In this document: one piece after another, positions 1-11,877 of the stretch
How the letters are laid out: each line of letters opens with the position of its first letter
Numbering within the stretch: position 1 is the stretch's first letter
Assembly (NCBI GenBank): GCA_003254905.1
Contig: QANU01028716.1
Span: 345,659-409,658, forward strand
Reading direction: 5' to 3'
DNA: 64,000 bases
Source: Nissolia schottii
Lineage: Eukaryota; Streptophyta; Magnoliopsida; Fabales; Fabaceae
Translations under genes and position numbers: made by a program
Notes under the pieces: model-generated
What the model was told of the DNA's origin: nothing
The model's database searches: none
Seen by the model: the letters and a program-made list of their open reading frames with translations, nothing else

Positions 1-960
1 CAGTGGGACAAATATTATAGAATTATGTGAATTTGTTCATGCAAAGAAGTGGTACCATTATAAACAAAATGTCTAACGAAGTGAATGTGGAAACAGAGTC
101 TCATGTACGAGAGGATGCTAGAAATTCCCCTCTAATTTCGAGTACACGGGGGAATAGACAATCCCCAGAAGTGGAAAGAGAAATGGTAACCAAAATCCAA
201 ATGGGGACGAAAGTGTCCCAAGTACCCAGGGAAATATGCCTTAGCCACCTTATGGGTTACCTCCTGGATATGCTCCTCCAATAATATCGACTACATTGTT
301 GACAGAATAAAGCACAATAGCCCATAGTTTGGCGATTGTAAATATGCGAATGAGGATACCTCCTATAAATCTAAATTGGAGTCCATGGGTAGCGCCTCAA
401 ATGGCTGCAACCAATCTAATGAATCATTGGGGTGTGAGCCCCGGTGTCGCATTACCTCCTATGCATGCTATCCTTGCCACAACTCAAAATATGTCTAGAG
501 AGATGGTAGAACCCATAGTGAGTCCAGTTTTCCCAAGTATGTCTAGAGCTATGCCTAACACAACACCTAGAAACACCGAAGAGAGCCTCGCAGTGCAGAG
601 GCAAGAAACCCTAGATAACTATCATGAGTTAATGAACATGATCGCTAGTCAATCGTCTATATTAATAAACCCCATGATAGAAAAAAATAATAGGAGGATT
701 TATCGCTTAGAAAGGCGTATTCATCATTTGATGGGTGATGAAGGGTTAAATGGCTACCAACATGGTTTTCCAGAAGGAAACATCCATCTAGTTGAAAGGG
801 GTCAAAATGCCGACCAAGTGTTAGATGAAACACGACGATGCTTTTATGATGCTTTTAGCGTCATATTATTAACCCGTCAGTAAGTTTTGGAGAAGTTGTC
901 TCCAGAAATTGCTACAAACTTGTTTTGTTCAGTATCCATCAATAGCTTCCGATGGAATAA
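1..960 (+). mobile_element. gag-like LTR-retrotransposon fossil (left edge, partial)
   Basis: Two adjacent stretches of + strand coding-like sequence (about 27-284 and 329-883) continue past the window edge. The second is rich in Met, Asn and Pro and ends in a charged helical segment (ETLDNYHELMNMIASQSS, then RIYRLERRIHHLM). That pattern is seen in N-terminal gag regions of plant Ty3-type elements. No protease, reverse transcriptase or LTR is visible. It is broken, and the family assignment is inference. It could instead be an unrelated decayed gene. Confidence 0.35.
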
Positions 961-3900
961 ATCTGTTGGTAATTCTAATGATATTAAGCATTTTTTTAAG
1001 TAGTGAGAGTATTTAGAAGAATACTCTTAAAAGCAAATTAGAGAATGCCATGTGTCATTAGGGAAGGTTTTGGAATACTTAGCTATCTCCAAATATATAA
1101 CCCCCTACCATTAATGAAAATAAGAAATAAAATGTTTAGCTTTTAGTATATTTTGGTCGTCGGAGTAGTTAATTTTAGTTAATTTACCAAAATTGTTGAT
1201 AATAGCCCCCCAATGATTTCGTCTCTCTGTCTAGACATCATGTGTGCCTTGACCTAGGTTTGCGACCCTCATCATGTCTCAAGCCTTTGGCTAGTGCATT
1301 TCGAATGGCGTCAAGGTCCGACCGCCCAGGGTCGCCGTGTCCACCGCATTTATTGCTCAGTGCTGTATATCTATGCCACGGCGCACAGTGCACCAAGGCT
1401 TTGTCTTCCACAAATCCAAAAAGAAATTTGATTACATTTAATTATTTTTTTTGGAAAAAGTATTATGGAGGAGGAAGGATCATAGAAAAGTGATGAAGAT
1501 GATATGATAAATCTCCGTAATTAGTTAGGGTTTCATAAACTCTGAAAATCTGATAATTTAGATGAAAACAAATTAAGCAGAAAAAATTAAACTTGTGCCA
1601 GGTGCATGCATGCATGACCCATGATGTTATACGTCTCCATACCCTAACAATTGGGCAAATTTAAGTGTCACCGTTTTTCTGAGGAAGGAAAATATTTGCT
1701 GAAATGGTCCTTTATTTTCTTTACATGGAGGATCACACTCTAGAAATATGGATACTGATTAATTATATTGTCCTCCTTCTGGACATATTTATTTATTTAT
1801 TTATTCTTCTTATTCTCGATCTCTTTATTTTTTGTTATCGTTTTTTTCATCACTACTATATATCACGGATGTAAATACTATATAAATATTTGAAAGGATT
1901 TTAGCACGTATAATGCTAACTATACAAATTTTAGCAACTGGCTTGCAAATGAAAAAAATACAGGAAATTAACTTGGGCAACAAGGAGGAATATGCCTATA
2001 AAAGAAAATTCTAATAAAATAGAAGTTTTATTTAAATTTATTTGTCAAAATAACGGTGGGTATAAAACGGTAAAGGGAACCTAAAATCGGGGAGAGTTAA
2101 ATCAACAAACTAAGTGAAAAATGTAAAATGGATAAGATGTTACATCTTAACCTAAAATTTTAAGGCTTTGGCTCAATATGTGATGTTCAACCCATTTTAT
2201 GTTTCACTTAATATGTTAATTTGAATATCCTTTAAATTTGGGCTTTTGTCACTACTTTAAACCCAACAAATAATTGACATGTATGCTATCAATCAAACCT
2301 TTGTAAAGGCTATTGAAAATGGATAAGGATTCTCTTATGTTACGAAATTAACATTTTTTCCTTTTATAAAGCAATTTTTCTTGATTAATTAACTCCAGAG
2401 ATAATCTAGCTGTAAAGGAAACCAAAATTAAATGGACCTAATTAATTAAAAAAGGATCCAAATTGTGATTTCTACCGATGTTATTAAATTTGACTTGACC
2501 TAGCTGTATCGACTCAAAATCTAGGGACACAGCTACCTGATCGGGTCGGATCTTCATTTGGATTGGATTTGCATATAACTCGATCAACGCAAGTCAAACC
2601 CAGTGATCTGGGTTGAGTCGCAATTGAACTGGTTTTGGGATCCTCATAAGCAAATTTTTTTTAATTTAATTCCAAAAATTCCATTAGATAGGATCAATTC
2701 CAACACAAAAGGAAAGGGGGAACCAATTCTTACCACTTGTCTATGTGATCTATTTTGACAATGTGTAAAATAATTATATATATATATATATTATATGTAT
2801 CTTTTTATTAATTTTTAATTATTTATAATATTTATATTATTTTATTGTACTTATTTTAATTCTAATATATTTATTTAATTATATATGATTTAACAAGTAA
2901 CTCAATACCTCATTATTGGGAAAACTAGTGACTCAATAATTTAATGGGGGTGGTCAAGCCTCAAAACGAGTTTAATAACCCTAATTTCTACATAGGAATA
3001 GGAAAAAAAATGTGGCAATTAGAAACTCATGCTTCTCATGGCTTCCCCAATTTCAAAGGATCAGAAATCATAATTAAACCGCGTAAGAAGAAATGGAAAA
3101 TCAAGTACCACTCAAAGAAAACCTTTTCTCATCTTTGAGTTGAATATATATTTTGAACTAACTTAACTAGTAATAGCAAAATTACGAGTTACACGTGTCA
3201 TTTAATGTGCTACACACGTGCAAAAGTGAAAGTTGCAATTATTATTCCCCTAGAAAATGGGAACCACGCCACTACTGTATGGATGGAGTGCAATTATGCA
3301 TGGTTCATGTGCATGTTTTGCTAAACCTGGCAAACCATGGCTCAGACTTTCTTTGGTAGTAAAGTGCTTCGAAGCATCCTATACGTATATTTATAGCAAT
3401 GGCAAAAGCGAGTAACCTTTCGAAAATGAGTGTTATGCGATGTGTGTTGGGGGGAGGGGGTCAAACCCCCTTTGACACGTTGGTACAGATTTTGTTGCCG
3501 CCCCACAATGGTTCTCACTCTTATCCCTACCGGTTATGCCAGATAGGTTTATGAACACATAATAACATCTTAAGTTCAAATGTTATTCTATTCACAGTGA
3601 GTGACCAAATTCGACATTGGATTAAATGATTCAGTATTTGGATTTTTTTTTAAGATTTTGTTAACTAATATTTTAAGGGTATTGCTTAAGAAAGTTAAAA
3701 GAATTTTTTTAAGTTTTTAAAGCATTGAATATCATTAAAAATTCAAGTTTTACCCTTTTTTTTAATACAAAATTACTATATATTTTTTTTTTAACAAGTA
3801 CTCTTAAGATATTTGTAATAAAATCTTTTTTTTAAATAATGTTTTGGGTTTGAGTCTCATGAACAGAAAAAACTAATATTTATTGACATTGGTTAAAGTT

Positions 3901-4400
3901 AAATCAAGTGAGTCTTATGAACTTCAAAAAATGATGTTTTTGATTGAAATGAGCAAATCCAGCATAACGAGGTTTCATATTCACACTAGAATTTCTTCTT
4001 ACAAACTCTTTGGAAAAAAAATTTGTGTAATGGTGTGATGTCACGTTAAATATATTTTATGACTACACGATTTTATTTTATTTTTTATGAAAAGTTATAC
4101 TCGGCTAAAAGATTTTTGTCAAAATCATTGAAAGAGATCTACTCATTCATCAAAAAGCTACCACAGTGCCAACATAATTTTGACAATTGATCTATTCTTG
4201 CAAAATTCATCCTGTCTAGATTTTTTCTTTGAAAAATGTATTTTTTAAAAAGAAAGTATGAAATATACGAACATCATATTCAAATACGAGTGTGTAAATG
4301 AATTAATACTAAAATATATGTATGTATAGACAAAATATACATTTCATATATTTATATATGAAAAATATTATATTTTGGTATATCAAATTTCAATACATAT
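961..4400. other. AT-rich intergenic stretch, no gene seen
   Basis: No supportable coding region. It contains an ATTT tetranucleotide run (about 1786-1804), a short TA run (about 2776-2791), and a moderately GC-richer patch at about 2500-2640 that reads like an old repeat without recognisable ends. A CACGTG G-box core lies near 3192. Confidence 0.5.
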
Positions 4401-4409
4401 ACACATAGT

Positions 4410-4530
4410 TATTAAAATCGCGATTTAACACGTAAAATCGTACGATTTTACGAGTTTAGGTTGTAAAATCGAGCTAACTCGCATGTAAACTCGTTTATGG
4501 GTAAAATCGGGTAAACTCGGGCATAATTTA
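4410..4530. repeat. GTAAAATCG-motif repeat fragment
   Basis: A cluster of GTAAAATCG-type motifs and their inverse, including the palindrome ATCGTACGAT. It begins with TAGTTATTAAAATCG, which resembles the end of the hAT-like element at 42389. It is probably a fragment of a short inverted-repeat element cut off by the LTR relic to its right. The opposite end was not found. Confidence 0.3.
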
Positions 4531-4559
4531 TGTGCTATGAGTATATATATGGTTTATGT

Positions 4560-5005
4560 GGATTGTGATTTGTGTGAGACTTGGTCCAATTCACTCCTTT
4601 CGTAGTAGAGTCCAAGTACTACCGGCCATAAAGTCTCCTGGGCCATGAAGGCCCATCCTGGAGTACCACACTCGGAGGTCCGCAGATCAACCCAATCCGA
4701 CTTAAGTGCCCCCTCACCGGCCAATTCTCAGCCCAGGATATCCTCTCCCCAGCGAACAATACTCCGTGATCTTTGAAGGCGAACTCAACGGAAAGATCCC
4801 CGAAATAGCGAAATTCAAGGATGTCACTTAGGTATTTAAACCTAATCAACACACCAGGTATGCCTAAAACCCAACTATCATTGATTTCATTGCTACTTCG
4901 AACCTTCACTAACTTGAGCATCAGAGTCCTTGTAGGTACTTGTCTCGGCGACCCCGGACCCGCAGAGAAGCTCCAAGATCCAATTTGGATTGAGGAATAC
5001 CCGTT
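4560..5005 (-). mobile_element. LTR relic related to the 16.3-kb solo LTR
   Basis: Read on the - strand, this block shares a core with the solo LTR at 16324-16749: GGATCTTGGAGCT, then GTACCTACAAGGACTCTGATG, then a C/T-variable AAGT(T/C)AGT segment. The + strand copy reads GGATCCTGGAGCT and GTACCTGCAAGGACTCTGATG. The block is GC-richer than its surroundings. Its exact ends and TSD are unresolved, and no internal retroelement region was seen. It is an old fossil in the opposite orientation to its relative. A minus frame of 129 codons here is not treated as a gene. Confidence 0.55.
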
Positions 5006-5144
5006 CAATTTGGACCCGCATATAAGTTTCTAGTTTAATACTCGTTCAATTTGATAGATATTGATACCTTACTAATTGTCATCAAATGATTGGTTAATAA
5101 AAGGAAAGAAATGTCTCAAATAATAAAACTTATACTAACTCGAG

Positions 5145-5330
5145 ATGTGGTTGAGCGGAAGGGACTCATCCTCCATTAATCAAATGTCAGGGTTCAATCC
5201 CTGACTTTGGGCATGAAACGACCTTAAATTTTTGGGTTAGTTGTCTCACCCTTAAAGGTATCTACAAGTCAGTGAAAAATTAGTCATCGGACCCGCACCA
5301 ATGAAAAGCCTAATCGTGTAAAAATATTTA
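5145..5330 (+). mobile_element. tRNA-derived SINE
   Basis: An A-box-like TGGTTGAGCGG near 5150 is followed about 45 bases later by a B-box GGTTCAATCCC near 5190. This is the internal pol III promoter layout of a tRNA-derived plant SINE. The body continues for about 130 bases into an AT-rich tail. Clear target duplications were not found, so the 3' end is approximate. Confidence 0.55.
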
Positions 5331-5977
5331 TATTAAAAACTAATCAATTAGTTGTGAACTTTTCGTCTATTAATTTTTACTAAATATTATATAATCTTGC
5401 GTAAGGATTAGTTCTATTTATGCATATATAGTTGTAATCTTCAAAAGAACTTAAGTTGAGAACTAGTACTTAAGCTAGTTTAATATAATTTCATAAAGAA
5501 AAATAAATCATGATTAAATACTCATGCATATATATAGTGTAAGCTTTTAATGCACATGGTATTATTTAACTAATGAAATTAATAATATTTTTCTTTAACT
5601 AGAGTATTCCAGCATATCAAATTAATGTGACTCTGGCTATGGCTAAACATGGTTGACATAATTGATAAATAAATGACTCATATGTGAAAACAGACGTGAG
5701 TTTGACTCCCATCGTCGATGTGAGGATCAGTTTGATGGATGATCTATAAATACATTTATAACGTAAATGTTCATAGAATCTAAAGACATGCTCTAATCCT
5801 AGTAGAATGACCGATATTAAATCTATCTAAACTTTTTCAAAAAAAATAATAATGTGAATCTAAATTTTCTCTAACTATTACAATTAATTATGAAATTAAT
5901 TAACAATTGATTACCATATTGTGCCAATCGATATTCACTCACCCCAAGTACTAAAATACACACACATATATTATACA

Positions 5978-6319
5978 GTTAAATATGCTTTTAGTTCATG
6001 TAAAATTAAAAAATTTATGTTTTGTCATTGAAAATTTTTTTATTAGGAATTAGTCCCTAAAAAAATTTTGATAGGTTTTAATCCCTACCATTAAAGGGAG
6101 ACGTTAATGTTGACGTGACTGTTAAATGTAAAGTGTGACACTGTTAAATGTGCCACATGGCACATCACATGTGGTGCCACGTGACATATTTAATGGTCAC
6201 GCTAACACTTAACGTTTCCTTGGGGAACTAAAACCTGTCAAAAACATTTTTCAGAGACTAATTCCTAACAAAAAAAAATTTTAGGGACCAAATATAAAAT
6301 TTTTAATTTTACAGTTGTT
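5978..6319. mobile_element. Foldback MITE in the ACC synthase promoter region
   Basis: The left arm (GTAAAATTAAAAAATTTATG ... AGGAATTAGTCCCT ... AGGTTTTAATCCC) is the inverse of the right arm (... GGTTTTAGTTCCCC, AGGAATTAGTCTCTG, GTAAAATTAAAAATTTTATA read in reverse). The arms pair over roughly 140 bases with mismatches. The centre carries near-palindromes, including ATGTGCCACATGGCACAT and a CACGTG G-box at about 6179. The element ends about 330 bases before the TATA box of the ACC synthase gene. Its arms resemble those of the MITEs at 11355 and 18437. Confidence 0.65.
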
Positions 6320-6645
6320 TAACAAGTAAGAAAATTTTGATATGTATAAAAAAAAATACAAGAGAGAGTTGTTTTCCATAAATGAAAGTCCTTTAATTTT
6401 ATTTTATTTATTTTTCTAGTGCCTGTGTACATCTCTTTCAACACGTGATTGAGAAATCATAGGAGTACACGGAAGCAATTGCATTTGACCAACACACAAA
6501 ATCCTATTATTGTCATCGTGCTTACTACTACTTTTTTGTTTCCTTTCAGTTGTCATGAGTGTTGAAGTTTGAGATATACTTTGCCTCTTTCAAATTCTTT
6601 CATCTTTCTAATCACAAAATCAAACGCTCACCCCCCATCACTTCC

Positions 6646-6654
6646 CTATAAATA
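6646..6654 (+). promoter_or_regulatory. TATA box of ACC synthase gene
   Basis: CTATAAATA lies 129 bases before the chosen start codon, in a pyrimidine-rich setting with no other good TATA nearby. A C-rich stretch lies just upstream. Confidence 0.6.
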
Positions 6655-6782
6655 TCCATACATTCTCTCCCATTTTCCCTACAATTCTTTGCTAAGCTAT
6701 AACAACAACTACACATTGATCCACAACTAGAGTGAACCTTATTGTTATTATATACCTTTCAAATTACAAGTTACTATTAAAT

Positions 6783-9700
6783 ATGGCTTTGGTGAATAAT
6801 AAGAGCCATGTTGAGCTTCTATCCAAGATTGCAACCAATGACAAGCATGGAGAAAATTCTGCCTATTTTGATGGGTGGAAGGCTTATGAGAGTGATCGAT
6901 ATCACCCCACAAAAAACCCTCATGGTGTTATTCAGATGGGTCTGGCAGAAAATCAGGTATATACATAGATGTCAAGCTTACAATATTGTTGTTATTTTCA
7001 TATACAATTTGTGACACAAATGATGCACCCATATATATGTGTGTGTGTGTGATCATTAATTTTTTTATTTTTGTGCAGCTATGCTTTGATTTGATTGAAG
7101 AGTGGATAATAAATAATCCCAAGGCTTCAATTTGCACTCCCGAAGGAGCGCATCAATTCAGAGATATTGCCATCTTTCAAGACTATCATGGCTTGCCAGA
7201 GTTCACAAAAGTAAGCATCAATTTGGTTTTTTTTTTTTTTTTTAAAAAAAAACCTTTATTCACTACTATAATAATTCAGCCTGCATGGTTTTGCTTGTAC
7301 ATTAAAATTGTGGGAGACATTGTTCTTACAATTTCAAGAAATAAATTAATTAAACTTGTATTATCATCCTTATGAAAGATCAAGCTGCTTACCGCTTGTC
7401 CAATAACTTACTGGTCATCATGCATGTTTTAGTTATATATATTGATAATACTTTCCATATATATTATAATAAGAAAATGAATAATTTTTTTAATTATATA
7501 TATAATATTTATTTTGCAGGGTGTGGCTAATTTTATGTCAAAAGTGAGAGGTGGTAGGGTAAGATTTGATCCAGAGCGTATATTGATGAGTGGAGGGGCC
7601 ACAGGTGCAAATGAACTAATCATGTTCTGCTTGGCTGATCCTGGAGATGCTTTTCTTGTTCCTACCCCTTATTATGCAGCGTATGTGACCCTTATTAATT
7701 CTCTCTCTTTATAAATTCATCACAACTTCTATCTATGGTTTCATTCAATGTATATTATAATGTCACTCTGTCACTCACTCACACACATTCATCAAATCTT
7801 TAAAAGTGGAAAAAAGGAAAAGGACACTTATGATATCGATAAAGTGTTTTAACCATATGTTTCCTTTTGATTTTATAGCTAGGGGGAATTAACTAGCTCC
7901 ATTAATTAATGTCTAATTAACATTTGATTTCACTAATGGTAGTTTTTGCCTTGTTCCTTAACCATGCAATATGAGTTTAAATCAATCATCATTTGTGAAA
8001 ATAAAAAAATATTTTGTGACTTTGTGTGAGCTCAGTTACTAAGAAGGGATGAATTACTATTATGCTAACGTTATATTTCTCAACACTTTCATCTAATTAA
8101 AATTAAGATTTCTAGACATTTTAATTGAGACATTTAAAAATATATATTTTTGTTTAATTACGAAAACATATGAATCCAGCATATATAGAGATCAGGACTA
8201 CAAAAAGTAATTTGAAGACGTTACCCAAAATAAAACTCCAAAGTATATGTGATTCTGATTCCATTAGAATACCGTAGAATCAGATCAATTTTCATGTTAA
8301 CTAAGATGCCACGTTTGTGATTTATGTATATATTGTGATATAAATCTATATATGTGGCGTGGTACTCAAAGGATTTTGGTTGCAAATTACTTACAAACAA
8401 AACGTATCAATCAAAATCATGCATGCCCATCTAAAAAAAATTGCTAAAGTAATTGGCTCATTAAAACTGCATTCTTCTTAATCTTTTTTTTTTTNTTTGT
8501 TACCTTTCCCTAATTACCAGATGAGTTGCCAACCTACAATTTCCCATTTATGTTAATTATTGGCACTAAGATGCAATAGGATTTAAATTTAAAAGAAAAA
8601 AATCTCACTATAAGTTAGGTCAATCTCATTCTGACAATATAGAAGCCTCCACTAAATTAGTTATTAATAATTATAATTATAATATATATGATAAGCTTAG
8701 CTACTCTAGTGTTATTAGTCAATGAGCACGTGGTTGACCTAATATGTGTAAAACCAAATTAGACACTTCATTACTCAAATCTAAGTGGATATTAACCATA
8801 TTAATTTCTCGCTAATTTGAAAATTGAGAAAAAAATGGATACATCACTTTAGGGTCACTTTATTTGTCGAAAGGAACGTCATCACAAACAAAAATATATA
8901 ATCAAAAGCATAGCAGCATTTTATGTTAATTTCTTTTTTTCTTGTTAAGAGATCTTCACGTATATATTTGAATAATTCCAAACATTGATTACCAAGTTAC
9001 TTAATAAAAAAAATTGATTACGAAATTACGTGGCATTTTAAGTTAATATTCTAACTTCGAAATTTTCAATTACTATCTCTCTCAACGTGCATAATTTTTC
9101 TTTTTTTAAAAAAATAAAAAATTCTTGACCTCTTAATAATTGTAACTCTAATATCATTTTAAGAATTATCTTTCAAAAACTTAAACTAATGAAAAAAGAT
9201 AATTTTAATAATTTTATATTATATATTTATAAAAATGACACATTAACTTTTGTATTGACACATTAAATATTATATAAAATGTTTGCCACTATATAGAGAA
9301 AATTCTCTTACCTAAATTCCTCCTTCAAATCTTTGTATGTGGGCCCATTTATTGCATAGGCGTTGACAAAATTGGTCAAAGGAGTCGAGAGAGTAAACAA
9401 GTTGACTAAATTAGGCTCATAGCATGATGACTTCGCAATAAGAAGTGGCAAAATTAGTTTATACTATGTCTTATCAATGTTTCATCACGCAAGTGTTAAG
9501 TGTGATTAAATTATAGTATAAAAGAACCATCGAACACATGCTTAAATAATCAATTGTCTGAAAATGATTGATATAAATGCTAAAGAGTTTAAAACTTTAG
9601 TAATTTTTTACATAAAGGAATATATTGGTTTTGTTATTTTATTTTATTCAACAATATATTATCATTTTTTATTATTATCATATATTATGGTTATATTATT

Positions 9701-10733
9701 TTAACTGTGTAACATTATTTATAATATTTCGTATATTTTTTACTACAGATTCCCACGCGACTTGTGCTGGCGAACTGGACTTCAACTAGTTCCGGTCCAT
9801 TGCGACAGCTCTAACAACTTCATGATCACTAGAGAAGCTCTTGAATCAGCATACAACAAAGCCAAAGAGGACAACATCAAAGTGAAGGGTTTGATCATAA
9901 CAAACCCATCAAACCCATTAGGAACAACCTTGGACCGTGACACATTGAAGAGCCTAGTGAGGTTCACCAATGACAATAACATACACTTGGTGTGTGAGGA
10001 AATCTATGCTGCCACGGTTTTCAATTCTCCAACCTATGTGAGTGTTGCTGAAATCATACAAGAAATGGAATCTTGCAAGAAAGAACTCATTCACATAGTT
10101 TATAGCTTGTCAAAGGACATGGGGTTTCCTGGATTTAGGGTTGGGATTGTCTATTCATACAATGACATTGTGGTGGATAGTGGAAGGAAAATGTCAAGCT
10201 TTGGATTGGTGTCATCACAAACACAACACATGCTCGCCGCCATGCTTTTGGACGACAAATTTGTCGAGAGATTTCTTGAGGAGAGTTCTAGGAGGCTGGC
10301 GAAGAGGCGCGGGCGCTTCGCTAAGGGCCTCGAGGAGGTTGGCATCACCAGATTCCCGAGCAATGCAGGACTTTTTTGTTGGATGAATCTAAAGAACTTG
10401 TTGAATGAACTAACTTTTGAGGCTGAGATGACACTCTGGCGCGTGATCGTCAATGAGGTGAAACTAAACGTTTCGCCTGGTTCATCTTTCAATTGCTCTG
10501 AGCCGGGCTGGTTTAGGGTTTGCTTCGCTAACATGGACGACGAGACGGTGGAAGTCGCGCTTAATAGAATCAAGGCATTTGTGGGGAAAGAATCAAAGAG
10601 GCCAAAGAAATTAGAAGTGAAACGTTGGCAACAAAACCTAAGGCTAAGCTTCTCATCATCAAGGAGGTTTGATGAGAATGTTATGTCACCTCATTCACCA
10701 ATTCCTCCATCACCACTTGTTCGAGCCACTTAA
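6783..10733 (+). CDS. ACS: 1-aminocyclopropane-1-carboxylate synthase, type 1 (4 exons)
   Basis: Makes ACC from S-adenosylmethionine, the committed step of ethylene synthesis; a cytosolic PLP enzyme. Exons are 6783-6956, 7079-7210, 7520-7680 and 9749-10733, all with GT-AG borders and compatible phases, giving 483 residues, normal for the family. Visible motifs are MGLAENQ (52-58), [10 protein letters not shown] (91-100), SGGATGANE (126-134), NPSNPLG (208-214), [12 protein letters not shown] with PLP lysine K278 and R286, and [11 protein letters not shown] near the C-terminus. The tail [10 protein letters not shown] plus three Ser-Pro sites (S469, S472, S477, spaced as in AtACS6) marks type 1, normally stabilised by CDPK and MAPK phosphorylation. 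Oddities are VCEEIY, where most ACSs have VCDEIY, and FPRDLCW, where FDRDLRW is usual. Intron 3 is long (2068 bases, with one N). The first ATG in frame with the conserved N-terminus was chosen. Confidence 0.95.
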
Positions 10734-11354
10734 TTTGATCAAGTTAACCATTGGGGTAGTGGATGTCTATCTAATTAATTATTTCAAGAAGAATAATGTC
10801 AGTGTGGGAAAGTTTAATTTGTGTTTCCATTTGATTAGTCTAGCTATATATATATATATTTTGATTATTTGTTTTTCTTCGTATAATATTGTAATCTAAT
10901 TGTGAGCAACAAAGTGCTCTAGAGGTTCTAATTATTTGTAGTATGTTTACTTTTTTTTTTTTTTTTATGTTTTATGTTTGGAAATCTCTAAATTGTGATT
11001 TGAAAAGAGGGATAAATATTTTGTACAAAATCAGGATTTTAGAGATGCAAACAGAAATTCAAACAGAGTTTCATTTTTCTGGGTTAATTTGTGTGTCAAT
11101 CGATGAAGTTATTTCCTTTTGATGATAATGACTCTTGGCTAAACCAAAATGGAAAATGTCTAGTAAAAGCATATGATGTAAGAATATATATACGAATCCA
11201 TCTGCTCTTTATAACACGGGTTGAATTGTCATGAGTTTATATAGATAGAAACAATTGACTCCGCCTAATTACTTATAAAATCACATATTTGAAACGGTTT
11301 GACTGAATAACATTGTTTGTATGCAACCCACAATTAAACTCTTATAGGAACAGG
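10734..11354 (+). other. 3' flank of ACC synthase gene
   Basis: AT-rich sequence with no gene. It should hold the 3' UTR; a run of T at about 10951-10966 and AATATT-type signals are present, but no single polyadenylation site can be fixed. Confidence 0.4.
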
Positions 11355-11877
11355 GAAAATGTTGATTTTGATTCGTGAAATAGTAAGTTTGAATCATTTT
11401 GGTTTTTGAAATTTAGAATATGATTTTTTTTAATTTTTAAAATTATAAGTTGTAGGTCCAATTAAATAATTTTTTAATTTATTATTATTATTATTGTATT
11501 GTCATGTTTTCACTAATTTTTTATACTAAATGATAATGTGATAATAATAGAGGTTGTGTGACAATACTAAAGGCTAAAAATACTGTAACGACACTTAAAG
11601 TTACAAATCTTAGTTGCTATTGCAGCTTCATACCATTATAATTGCTCTGACGGTCTCATTTGCAGTGCAACTACAACTCATTTGCTATCTCAATTGTTGT
11701 TACAGTCCCTTTTAATGTGATAAATTAATGAAAATATGACAGTACAATAATAATAATCAACTGAACTACTAATTTGGCTTACAACTTACAATTTCAAAAT
11801 TTAAAAACTAAAATTTTAATTTTAAAGATTAAAGTGATTCAAACTTATTCGTTTAAGAACCAAAATAAGCATTACTC
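11355..11877. mobile_element. Foldback MITE
   Basis: The left arm (AGTTTGAATCATTTTGGTTT, then TTTTTAAAATTATAAGTTGTA) reappears inverted at the right end (AACTTACAATTTCAAAATTT ... AAAGTGATTCAAACTT). The central part is also partly self-complementary (TGTCATGTTTTCACTAATTT against AAATTAATGAAAATATGACA). There is no coding capacity. It belongs to the same arm type as 5978-6319. Target duplications are not clear, so the ends are approximate. Confidence 0.6.

Noticed and set aside
4619-5008. 129-codon minus frame
   Set aside because: Lies in a GC-rich LTR relic related to 16324-16749, where the frame is not conserved.
5690-5810. Second SINE near 5.7 kb
   Set aside because: A GTTTGACTCCC word resembles a B-box, but no A-box at proper spacing and no target duplication.
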